A stretch of 64,000 bases of DNA from assembly GCA_937123825.1 (NCBI GenBank), contig CAKZKQ010000782.1, forward strand, positions 1 to 64,000. Direction: 5' to 3'. Below the pieces are notes generated by a model that saw only the letters and a list, made by a program, of their open reading frames with translations, was not told where the DNA came from and did not search any database. The stretch's first letter is position 1. Each line of letters opens with the position of its first letter. Shown one piece after another: positions 19,746 through 27,346 of the stretch. The DNA is from an uncultured Pseudomonadota bacterium (lineage in GTDB: Bacteria > Myxococcota_A > Bradymonadia > Bradymonadales > GCA-2716585). The position numbers and the translations under genes are program-made.

Positions 19746-20936
19746 TCAGGCTTTGGCTGGAACCAGGGCCTGGACGAGGCCTTGGATGGAGTGGAGGGGG
19801 GAGTCTTCGCCGACGGTGACCCAGCGGGCATCTTTGATGGGGAGCTTGCCCATGGCCTGGGTCATGGCCTCGACGGTGTGGAGCTGGAGTTGGTGGTCGC
19901 GGACCTGGGGAGAGGTGCCTTCGAGGGCCTGTGCGCGGGTGAGCGCGGCATCGCGTTCGGCTTCGGCTTCGGCGCGGACGGCGTCGAGTTTGGCCTGGAG
20001 GTCGAGGGCCTGGCGTTGGCGGCGCGCTTCATCAAGGCGCGCGGCGTCGGCTTCGGCGGCCAGGGCCAGCTCGGCGTCAATGGATTGCTTGCGCTGGGCG
20101 ATCTGGCGGTCGGCGTCCATGCGGGACTCTTTGGCGGCGGCCTCCTGGAGGGCGTAGGCGGTTTTGCCTTCGAGTTTGCGTCGATCCAGGCGTTCCTGGG
20201 CTTCAAGGCGAGTGAGGCGAGCCTGTTGACGAACGGCTTCGAGCTCTTCGCTGGCCAGATCGGTCATGATGGAGGGGTCCTGGGTGCCGAGTTGGACGAT
20301 CTCGACCTGGGTGATTTCGATGCCGAGCTTATGGGCGAGTGCGTCGAGGCGACCGGAGAGACCATCGACGAGGAGGTCTTGCTTGGAGAGCAGCTCGTCG
20401 AGGCTCATGGTGGAGGTGTGGCGCTGGACTTCGGCGCTGAGCAAGGTGCGGAAGGCGCGGTGTTGGGGGGTGCTGAGCAGATGTTTGCGTTGGCGCATCT
20501 GGGGGTCCTGGCGGCTCAGGTCGAGCAGGCCCATTTGCCTGAAGGCGCGAAAAGGGCCGTCGCTGGCGCCGTCGACGCTCCAGAGGATGAAACCTTCGAT
20601 GTTGACGCCGACGCGGTCGCTGCTGTGGGCTTCGACGGTGAAGCGCACGCGCTGGAGGGTGCTGGTGAAGATGGCCACGACGTCGCCGGGGCGCCGCCAG
20701 CAGGAGACCCCGACCCCGGCGTCAATGAGGTTGCCGTTGCGGATGCGCAGGAGCCATTGGTCGGGCGCGGCGGTGATGAAGAACTGTTTGATGCTCCAGC
20801 GCGCCAGGGCAAAGACGGCGATCAGGGCGACGGCCGCCAGTGCCACCGGGATGAGCGTCTGTGGATCGAAGGATGCGGGGGAGGCCGCCGTCTGGACGGG
20901 GGCCAACAAGCCGGTGATGTCGGTGTTGTTGCTCAT
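19746..20936 (-). CDS. SPFH/Band-7 domain membrane protein
   Basis: 396 residues. An N-terminal membrane segment (LIPVALAAVALIAVFALARW, about 32-51) is followed by a Band-7/SPFH-type domain (QWLLRIRNGNLIDAGVGVS to about residue 220). A long Arg/Glu/Ala-rich coiled coil follows (about 225-345), as in flotillin- and stomatin-like scaffolds. Such proteins organise membrane microdomains. The start at 20936 has AAGGAGG spaced 7 nt. The TetR gene 63 bp upstream reads the same way and is likely co-transcribed, so this is the probable target of that repressor. Confidence 0.82.
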   Translation of the reverse strand: MSNNTDITGLLAPVQTAASPASFDPQTLIPVALAAVALIAVFALARWSIKQFFITAAPDQWLLRIRNGNLIDAGVGVSCWRRPGDVVAIFTSTLQRVRFTVEAHSSDRVGVNIEGFILWSVDGASDGPFRAFRQMGLLDLSRQDPQMRQRKHLLSTPQHRAFRTLLSAEVQRHTSTMSLDELLSKQDLLVDGLSGRLDALAHKLGIEITQVEIVQLGTQDPSIMTDLASEELEAVRQQARLTRLEAQERLDRRKLEGKTAYALQEAAAKESRMDADRQIAQRKQSIDAELALAAEADAARLDEARRQRQALDLQAKLDAVRAEAEAERDAALTRAQALEGTSPQVRDHQLQLHTVEAMTQAMGKLPIKDARWVTVGEDSPLHSIQGLVQALVPAKA

Positions 20937-20999
20937 GCTTTCCTCCTTCATATGGGTATGACCACAGCGCCCGATCGGGTTTGGAAGCGCTGCGGTCGG

Positions 21000-21611
21000 T
21001 CAAGTCTGGATGCGCAGCAGCCCTCGGGCCATCTGCCGGGTGGCTGCGGCGGCGCTGCCACGGGGGATGAGTTCGCGGTTGGTGGCCGCCAGCACAAAAT
21101 ATCCCTGGATGGTGGCCAGGATGGCGGCCACCGCAGGTTCGATGTCGTCTTTGTCGACCTTGAAAGCGCCCTCTTGCTGGCCAGCGTCGATGATGGGTCG
21201 AAGGTGCTCGGCCAGGGTGTCCAGCGCGGTGCTCCAGGCCTGGCCGACAGGGGGTTGGCGCACGGCTTCGGCGGTCAGCGAGACCCAGGCAGCGGTGGCT
21301 TCGGGGTCGGCGGTGGCGCCGATGGCCAGGTGGGCGTTGATGAAGGCGTCGAGTTGGTCCACCCGACGCTCACCGGCAGCCTCCAGCGCGGCGTTGAGGC
21401 GCTGGGTGTGGGCTGCGATGAGCAACGCCATCATGTGGAGCAAGATCTCTTGCTTGGAGCCAAAGTGGTAGTGAACCAGCCCTGAGGTCAGCCCGGCCTC
21501 TTTGGCGATCCCTGAGATCGTCGCGCCGTCGTATCCTTGTGTGGCCATCACTTTCATCATTGCCATGGCGATTTGCCGCCTGCGAACGGGTTTGTTGGAC
21601 GGTCGTCCCAC
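21000..21611 (-). CDS. TetR family repressor, probably autoregulated
   Basis: 203 residues from a GTG start at 21611 with GGAGG six bases upstream. The N-terminal HTH is typical: RRRQIAMAMMKVMATQGYDGATISGIAKEAGLTSGLVHYHFGSKQEILLHM. A helical effector domain follows. The frame is open 16 codons further, but that stretch contains the operator and is probably leader. Two copies of the palindrome TTGGTCAACCAA lie just upstream (21627 and 21705), which strongly suggests control of its own operon, including the Band-7 gene. The ligand is unknown; many TetR proteins with this style of N-terminus respond to fatty acyl or drug-like molecules. Confidence 0.9.
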   Translation of the reverse strand: MGRPSNKPVRRRQIAMAMMKVMATQGYDGATISGIAKEAGLTSGLVHYHFGSKQEILLHMMALLIAAHTQRLNAALEAAGERRVDQLDAFINAHLAIGATADPEATAAWVSLTAEAVRQPPVGQAWSTALDTLAEHLRPIIDAGQQEGAFKVDKDDIEPAVAAILATIQGYFVLAATNRELIPRGSAAAATRQMARGLLRIQT

Positions 21612-21626
21612 GGTGCACCTCCTTAT

Positions 21627-21638
21627 TTGGTCAACCAA
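21627..21638. promoter_or_regulatory. TetR operator copy 1 (TTGGT-CA-ACCAA)
   Basis: A 5-bp inverted repeat with a 2-bp centre, 15 bp upstream of the GTG start of the TetR gene and just before its ribosome-binding site. The 12-bp core is identical to copy 2. Confidence 0.7.
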
Positions 21639-21703
21639 CTTGGAAAAAAGGTCTGACACAATGGCAAGACCCGGTGCAAGGAGATGCGGGGAAGCCTAAG
21701 TTT

Positions 21704-21717
21704 GTTGGTCAACCAAC
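21704..21717. promoter_or_regulatory. TetR operator copy 2 (GTTGGT-CA-ACCAAC)
   Basis: A perfect 6-bp inverted repeat with a 2-bp centre, 78 bp (about seven helical turns) from copy 1. That spacing would place the two sites on about the same face of the DNA. Confidence 0.7.
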
Positions 21718-21775
21718 CAATAAAACCGATTTAAGGGTCCGTCAAGCGCTTGGGGCCATATTTTTATCCCAACAG

Positions 21776-21835
21776 GTGCCTGGGTTCTGTCTGACAGTGG
21801 CCCCAAGTTCCAATGATCAGACAGAACCTGGGCAC
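21776..21835. repeat. Palindromic intergenic repeat, copy 1
   Basis: A near-perfect inverted repeat: arm 21776-21794 pairs with 21817-21835 with two mismatches. The core GGTTCTGTCTGACA ... CCCAAGTTCCAAT ... TCAGACAGAACCTGGG is shared with 39195-39242, with about six differences in 50 bases. It lies between the TetR promoter region and a divergent gene; the rest of the 520-bp gap (21612-22131) beyond the two operators shows nothing else I can name. Confidence 0.75.
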
Positions 21836-22131
21836 AGCAGCGCGGGCTTGGTGAAGGCCGGTTCGCTTGACAGGCCGTGTTGCTGCGGCCAACCTCTGCC
21901 TTTGCAGGAGACAACACTGCGGGTTGTGCGTTCAAAAGGGTGGGTTTTGGGGTTTCGACAAGGCCCAAAGGGGTTTTGATGCAAACGCCTTAAATGACCC
22001 ACAAAGGCATGACCAGACATGACAGAGGACTCAACAAGGGGTATTTGAGATGACCATGGCGGGGTTGGGCGTTTGAAGCCCAATGTCCCCTTTGGTGGGT
22101 CCCTCTTGAGATGGCAGATGCGGAGAATCTC

Positions 22132-23016
22132 ATGATGCGTTGGATGTGCGCGGCGGCGATGGTCTTGGTGTGTGTGTTGGGTTCGGGCGCTGCGGCGCTG
22201 GCTCAGGACGGCAATTACGCCTCACCGACCGAGGATCAACTGGAGCTTTACAAAGCGGGCGCCGACGCCTTTGGCCAGGAGGATTGGTCTGGGGCGGTGG
22301 AGTTCTTTGAGGCATCGCTCGCCATTGGAGAGTTGAACATCACCTACTTGAACATGGGTCGTGCGCTGCAGCGCGCGGGTCGATGCGCGGACGCCAAGGC
22401 GGCGTACGACAAGGTGGCCTCGGCGCCCCAGATCCGCGAGCCCTCCCCCGTGCAGGTGCTGACCAAGCTCAAGGAGTTTCGCAAGGAGTTGGAGAGCTGC
22501 GTGGAGGACAAGCCCGTTGAGCCCACGCTGCCCGATCCGGGCAACCTGGCACCGGCCAAACCGGGCAAGCACCGGCTCTTGATCCAGCCTTTGGCGGGCA
22601 ACGGCGAGTTTCAGGTCAGCGTGACGACCTCCAAGGGTGCCAGACTCAAGTGTCCCCAGTTGGTGCGCCCCAACCAGCCCTGCACCTTTGACGATCTGCC
22701 TCCGGGCGGCGCCACCTTGAACATCGCGGGCGACTTTGAGGGCCAACAAAACATTCGCCTCAAAGACCCCACGGCGATGGCCCAACTCAAGCCCGCCTCG
22801 CACAAGGCGCTGACGACGGGCAAATGGATGATGGGCCTTGGCGCCGGAGCGCTGGTGCTGGGTTTGTTGGTGTCGGCCTCGGGCGAAGACAACATCGGCC
22901 CGGGCGCGACGCTGGTGGGCCTGGGCGGAGCGAGCCTGGGTTGGGGGGCGATTACAGCCCTGGTGGGTTATTTGATTCAGGATCGCGGCGCCGTGCTCTA
23001 CACCAGTCCCTACTGA
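22132..23016 (+). CDS. Exported TPR-like protein with C-terminal membrane segments
   Basis: 294 residues. Signal peptide MMRWMCAAAMVLVCVLGSGAAALAQ. Residues about 30-110 look like one or two TPR-type helical repeats (ELYKAGADAFGQEDWSGAVEFFEASLAIGELNITYLNMGRAL). A Pro-rich linker and a beta-rich PEGA-like segment follow (LLIQPLAGNGEFQVSVTTSKG, LPPGGATLNIAGDFEGQQN). The C-terminus has two hydrophobic Gly-rich helices (GLGAGALVLGLLVSA, LGGASLGWGAITALVGYLI). This pattern is common in myxobacterial envelope proteins of unknown role. The start at 22132 follows GGAGA; an upstream ATG at 22111 is possible. Confidence 0.72.
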   Translation: MMRWMCAAAMVLVCVLGSGAAALAQDGNYASPTEDQLELYKAGADAFGQEDWSGAVEFFEASLAIGELNITYLNMGRALQRAGRCADAKAAYDKVASAPQIREPSPVQVLTKLKEFRKELESCVEDKPVEPTLPDPGNLAPAKPGKHRLLIQPLAGNGEFQVSVTTSKGARLKCPQLVRPNQPCTFDDLPPGGATLNIAGDFEGQQNIRLKDPTAMAQLKPASHKALTTGKWMMGLGAGALVLGLLVSASGEDNIGPGATLVGLGGASLGWGAITALVGYLIQDRGAVLYTSPY

Positions 23017-23209
23017 CCCTCCCCTTCAACGTCGCCAACGCACGGCCCTTGAAAATCCCAAACAAGAGGGCAACACGGTCTCCCTATGGGGGATTTCAAA
23101 GCGTTGGCCACCGCTCCACACGACATTTACTTTCCCCGACACCACAGGATCCTTTGCCCTTGGCGCATCAAGAAGCTAATCTTGCTGATGACGCAACAAG
23201 CGAGGACAG

Positions 23210-25465
23210 ATGCAACCATACTGCCCTGAATGCAACTCATCGGTCGTCAGTGAGGACATGCTCATATGCAAGTCTTGCAACGCCGTGCGCCCGCCATTTG
23301 GCTGGCCGACCGATCAACTGCTCGGCGGTCTCGTCGACGGCGGCCGTTACCAGGTCGAGCGGCGGATTGGTGCCGGCGGTTTTGGCGCCGTTTATGAGGT
23401 GACCCACACCCTGGTGCAGCAAAAGCGCGCCATGAAGGTCATGGACCAGCAGCTCATCGGCACGCCCGAGGTCCAACGGCGCTTCATCGACGAGTGGGAC
23501 ATCCTCGATAAGATCAAACACCCCAACATTGTGCGGTGCTTTGAGATCGGCGTGCTGCCCGAGAGCCGCCAGCCCTTCATGCTCCTGGAGCTGCTCAAGG
23601 GCCACAACCTCTTTGACGAGGTCTGGCCCAGGGGCAACACCATCCCCAACCGGATTGATCCCGTGCGGGCCTCGCGCCTGGGCTGGCAAATCGCCTCCGC
23701 GCTGCACACCTCGCACACCAAGGGCCTGCTTCACCGCGATCTCAAGCCCGACAACGTCTTGCTGGTCACCGACGAGCACGGCCAGGAGCAGGCCAAGGTC
23801 ATCGACTTTGGCATCGCCAAGATCCTGGGCGCGGGCACCGTCGACCGCAAAACCAGCCGCATCGTGGGCACGCCCGAATACATGGCCCCCGAGCAGTTCA
23901 GCCCCGGCAAAGAGTTGGACGGCCGCCTGGATTTGTGGCAGCTCGGCGCGGTGCTCTTCTTCATCATCACGGGTTGGCCGCCCTACACCGCCGACGACGA
24001 CGACCCCTTTGCGGTCTACCGCGCCATGCGCGAACGCGAAGGCCAGGGACCCCAACCCAGCGAACAATACCCGCCCATGGCGCGTTACCCTGGGCTGGAC
24101 GCCTTCATCGGCAGCCTGCTCTCGACCGACCCCGACGACCGCCCCGAGTCGTCGGTCGTCGCGCTGGACCACATCTCGGCCCTCTTTGAGAGCGGTGAAC
24201 TCGACGACGGCGCCCCTCCCCCCGCTTACAACACGGGCTTTGGGCTCAACTCCGTGTCCATGGCGCCGCTGATGCGCGACTCGGCACAGTTGACCAGCAA
24301 CTCCCAGGTCCCGGCCCACGGCGAAGCGCCGCGCCCCCTCCAAACCGAGCCCGAGCCGTTCAACCCCGCCGCCAGCCCCGTGGCCAGTGTCTCTCGCATC
24401 CAAAACCGCCGCACCACAGGGGGCAAGCCCACCTCACCGCGCGTCACAGCACCATCGCGCACCACGGGGCCCAACGCCGTTCAAAACCCCGAGGAGCCGC
24501 GCCGCCGCGCCCGCGCCGCGCCGACCACCAAGGTCGAAGACCAGAACAACAACTCCAAAAAAACCATCATGATCGCCGCTGGCGTGGGCCTGCTGGTGAT
24601 GCTGGCCACCGTCGCCGCCATGCTCACCCCCTGGGATAAAATCCTCGGCGGCGGTGACGCGTACACCGAGCCCCAATTTGTCCGCATCAACACCGGGCGC
24701 TTCTCCATGGGCTCCACCCCCGAAGAGACCGGACACGCGGACAACGAAACCAGCCACAGCGTCACCATCACCGCCCCTTTCATGGTCCAGACCACCGAGG
24801 TCACCCAGGCCCAATGGGAGCGTCTGATGGGCAACAACCCCTCGGGCTTTAAAAACTGCGGGGGCGACTGCCCGGTCGAGAACGTCAGTTGGTGGGACGC
24901 GCTGGAGTACCTCAACCGCCTCTCTTCTGCCCAGGGCCTGCCCCAGTGCTACGAGATGTCCGGCTGCGTGGGCACACCAGGGGTCAACTTCCGCTGCGGC
25001 AAGCTGGAGTTTGTGGGCCTTGAGTGCTCGGGCTACCGGCTGCCCACAGAGGCTGAATGGGAGTACGCCGCCCGCGCAGGCACCGGCAGCGCCTTCTACA
25101 ACGGCGACCTCGACCCCGCAGAGGCCGAGTGCAACCCCTCGCCGAGCCACCTCAAAAAGATCGCCTGGTTCTGCGGCAACGCAGAGAGCAACCCCCACCC
25201 GGTGGCGCAGCTGGAGCCCAACTTCTGGGGCCTCTATGACCCGCTGGGCAATGTCTCGGAGTGGGTCTGGGATTGGAACTTTGGCGCTTACAGCGGCGAA
25301 GACGCCAAGGACCCGCTGGGCCCGGAGAAGGGCGCCGGGCGCACCTACCGAGGCGGCTCCTGGATGAGCCTGGCGCGCGACTGCCGCGCCGCCAACCGGG
25401 GCTACGACGAGCCCGAAATGCGCAAAGACTCACTGGGCTTCCGCCCCGCGCGCACCGTGCCTTGA
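23210..25465 (+). CDS. Ser/Thr protein kinase fused to an FGE-sulfatase-like domain
   Basis: 751 residues. A short zinc-ribbon-like N-terminus (CPEC, CKSC) precedes the kinase domain (about 45-320): glycine loop GAGGFGAVY, HRDLKPDNV catalytic loop, DFGIAKI, TPEYMAPEQ. A Pro/Arg-rich linker and one membrane helix (IMIAAGVGLLVMLATVAAML, about 447-466) follow. Outside the membrane is a formylglycine-generating-enzyme-like domain (FVRINTGRFSMGS, TTEVTQAQWERLM, YRLPTEAEWEYAARAG, LGNVSEWVWDW, YRGGSW, LGFRPAR). At the site of the first FGE catalytic Cys (human YMC) it has WMS, so FGE catalysis is doubtful and it may act as a ligand-binding sensor. GAGG lies upstream of the ATG. Confidence 0.9.
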   Translation: MQPYCPECNSSVVSEDMLICKSCNAVRPPFGWPTDQLLGGLVDGGRYQVERRIGAGGFGAVYEVTHTLVQQKRAMKVMDQQLIGTPEVQRRFIDEWDILDKIKHPNIVRCFEIGVLPESRQPFMLLELLKGHNLFDEVWPRGNTIPNRIDPVRASRLGWQIASALHTSHTKGLLHRDLKPDNVLLVTDEHGQEQAKVIDFGIAKILGAGTVDRKTSRIVGTPEYMAPEQFSPGKELDGRLDLWQLGAVLFFIITGWPPYTADDDDPFAVYRAMREREGQGPQPSEQYPPMARYPGLDAFIGSLLSTDPDDRPESSVVALDHISALFESGELDDGAPPPAYNTGFGLNSVSMAPLMRDSAQLTSNSQVPAHGEAPRPLQTEPEPFNPAASPVASVSRIQNRRTTGGKPTSPRVTAPSRTTGPNAVQNPEEPRRRARAAPTTKVEDQNNNSKKTIMIAAGVGLLVMLATVAAMLTPWDKILGGGDAYTEPQFVRINTGRFSMGSTPEETGHADNETSHSVTITAPFMVQTTEVTQAQWERLMGNNPSGFKNCGGDCPVENVSWWDALEYLNRLSSAQGLPQCYEMSGCVGTPGVNFRCGKLEFVGLECSGYRLPTEAEWEYAARAGTGSAFYNGDLDPAEAECNPSPSHLKKIAWFCGNAESNPHPVAQLEPNFWGLYDPLGNVSEWVWDWNFGAYSGEDAKDPLGPEKGAGRTYRGGSWMSLARDCRAANRGYDEPEMRKDSLGFRPARTVP

Positions 25466-25480
25466 CGCCGCCCCCAGCGC

Positions 25481-26680
25481 TCACTTCTGCGACAAAAACC
25501 GCATCGCCGCCAGGCTCAAAATCCGCGCCCCCAACCCAATGGCCTCTTCCGAGGGGTTGAAGAAGGGGGTGTGGAGCAAATGGCGAGGCTCGTCGGGCAG
25601 CGCTGTGCCCAGGCGAAACATCGCCCCAGGGGCGTGTTCGAGGTAGTAGCTGAAGTCTTCGGCGCCCATGCTCGGCAGCGGGATCTGATCGATGGCGTCA
25701 CCCCCCAGGACGTCCTGCGCCGCCCCTTCGAGCAGCCCCATGATCTGAGCGTCGTTGTGGATGGCGGGGGCGCCCTCGTTGAAGCTCAGGCTGAAGGTGG
25801 CGCCGTAGCCTGCGCAGATGCCCTCGATGACCTTGCGCATCCAGGGCTTGGACTCCTCGCGGTGTTTCTTGGAGAGGGTCCGCACGGTGCCCTTGATGGT
25901 GACCGAGTTGGGGATGGCGTTGGGGACCTTGCCGGCCTGAATGACCCCGATGGCCAACACCACCGGATCGCGCGCGTCCAACAAGCGGCCACCCATCCCG
26001 TAGAGCGCCTGCGCCACCTGCACCCCCACATAGACAGGGTCCACGGCGTGGTGGGGTCTGGCGGTGTGGCCTCCGGTCCCCTCGATGGTCAACTCAAAGG
26101 CGTCCGAGGCGGCCGTCATCGGCCCCACTTTGACCCCAGCGCGCCCCACAGGCCGCTCAGGATCGCAGTGCAAACCCAGGACCGCATCCACGCCTTCCAT
26201 CGCCCCAAACGCCACCAGATCTTCTGCACCGCCCGGGGCCACCTCTTCGGCGTGCTGGTAGAGAAAGCGGACTCTGCCCGGCAGCTCGTCGCCCATCTCG
26301 GAGAGCGCCACCGCCGCCCCCATGACGGTGGCCATGTGCATGTCATGGCCGCAGGCGTGCATGACGCCGGGGTTGCACGAAGCAAAAGACAACTCGGTCT
26401 GCTCCTGGATGGGCAGGGCGTCCAGATCGCTGCGGATGGCCACCGTACGGTCCCTGGAGGGGTCAAAACCCGGCGGGGTCAGATCGGCGTAGAGCCCCAG
26501 CCCTTCTGGGCGCACGTGCACCTGGAGGCCAAGATCGCGCAGTTGCTGGGCGATGTGCTTGGTGGTGGCAAACTCGTGGTTGCTCAACTCGGGGTTGGCG
26601 TGCAGATGCCGGCGCAGCTCAATCAACCCATCGCGGTGCGCCGTCAGCGCCGCGTTGATCTTATCCTGACTCGTCCCCAT
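25481..26680 (-). CDS. M20D amidohydrolase (N-acyl-L-amino acid / IAA-amino acid hydrolase type)
   Basis: 399 residues, the normal length for M20D amidohydrolases. Motifs: RRHLHANPELSNHEF, RSDLDALPIQEQTELSF, HACGHDMHMATVMGAA (metal-binding Cys and His), QHAEEVAPGGA (catalytic and metal Glu), EGTGGHTARPHHAVDP (dimerisation-domain His), and MGAEDFSYYLEHAPGAMFRLG near the end. It is a soluble cytoplasmic metalloenzyme that removes acyl groups from amino-acid conjugates; the exact substrate is unknown. The start has AAGGAG upstream. It begins 10 bp after the phoU stop on the same strand, so it is probably the last gene of the phoB-phoR-phoU operon, an unusual place for it. Confidence 0.9.
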   Translation of the reverse strand: MGTSQDKINAALTAHRDGLIELRRHLHANPELSNHEFATTKHIAQQLRDLGLQVHVRPEGLGLYADLTPPGFDPSRDRTVAIRSDLDALPIQEQTELSFASCNPGVMHACGHDMHMATVMGAAVALSEMGDELPGRVRFLYQHAEEVAPGGAEDLVAFGAMEGVDAVLGLHCDPERPVGRAGVKVGPMTAASDAFELTIEGTGGHTARPHHAVDPVYVGVQVAQALYGMGGRLLDARDPVVLAIGVIQAGKVPNAIPNSVTIKGTVRTLSKKHREESKPWMRKVIEGICAGYGATFSLSFNEGAPAIHNDAQIMGLLEGAAQDVLGGDAIDQIPLPSMGAEDFSYYLEHAPGAMFRLGTALPDEPRHLLHTPFFNPSEEAIGLGARILSLAAMRFLSQK

Positions 26681-26689
26681 AACACTCCT

Positions 26690-27346
26690 TTACTGATGCC
26701 GGATGTCCTGGCCCTGGACCATGAAGATGACCTTTTCGGCGATGTTGGTGGCGTGATCCCCCAGACGCTCCAGGTGTTTGGTCGCCAGCAAGAGGTTCAG
26801 CCCCCGGCTGACAATGGCGCCGTCGCGCCCCATCCTGGCCACCAGCGCTCGGCGGATCTGCCAGTGAAGCTCGTCCACATCGTTGTCGGCCTCCAGCACT
26901 CTGTGGGCCAACGCCACATCTTGAGCCACAAAGGCATCCAACGCCAACTTCACCATCGCCTGGACCTGCTGGGCCATCTGGGGCAGGTCCACGTAGGGCT
27001 TGAGGCGCTCTTCGCGGCTGAGCGCGATGACACCCTCAGCCACATTGCCCACCAGATCGCCCATGCGCTCCAGGTCCGTCACCAGCTTCATCGAGGCGGT
27101 CACAAAGCGCAAGTCCGCCGCCGCAGGCTGGTGCAACGCCAGGATCCTCAAGCAGTGCTCATCGATCTCAATCTCCAGGCGATCGACCTCTTTATCCATG
27201 TCGAGCGCTCGCCGTGCCAGCTTGGGATCAAAGCTCCCGAGCGCCTCAATGGCGGCGCCGAGCATCTCCTCAACCTGACCGCCCATCCGCAGCAGTTCCT
27301 GGCGCAGGATGCGCATCTCTCGGCTGTAGCGGGTCGGCGCGTGCAT
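26690..27346 (-). CDS. phoU: Phosphate signalling complex protein PhoU
   Basis: 218 residues, the usual PhoU length, formed by two three-helix repeats. Each repeat has a metal-binding E/DxxxD signature: DKEVDRLEIEIDEHCLRILAL in the first and EADNDVDELHWQIRRALV in the second. LVTDLERMGDLVGNVAE and KHLERLGDHATNIAEKVIFM are highly typical. PhoU connects the Pst transporter with PhoR and keeps the Pho regulon repressed when phosphate is plentiful. Its ATG overlaps the phoR stop by one base (TGATG). No pst genes are present in the window. Confidence 0.95.
   Translation of the reverse strand: MHAPTRYSREMRILRQELLRMGGQVEEMLGAAIEALGSFDPKLARRALDMDKEVDRLEIEIDEHCLRILALHQPAAADLRFVTASMKLVTDLERMGDLVGNVAEGVIALSREERLKPYVDLPQMAQQVQAMVKLALDAFVAQDVALAHRVLEADNDVDELHWQIRRALVARMGRDGAIVSRGLNLLLATKHLERLGDHATNIAEKVIFMVQGQDIRHQ

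Noticed and set aside
21776-21835. Rho-independent terminator for a divergent gene
   Set aside because: No T run on either side and no gene ends there; the repeated core at 39195 marks it as a repeat family instead.
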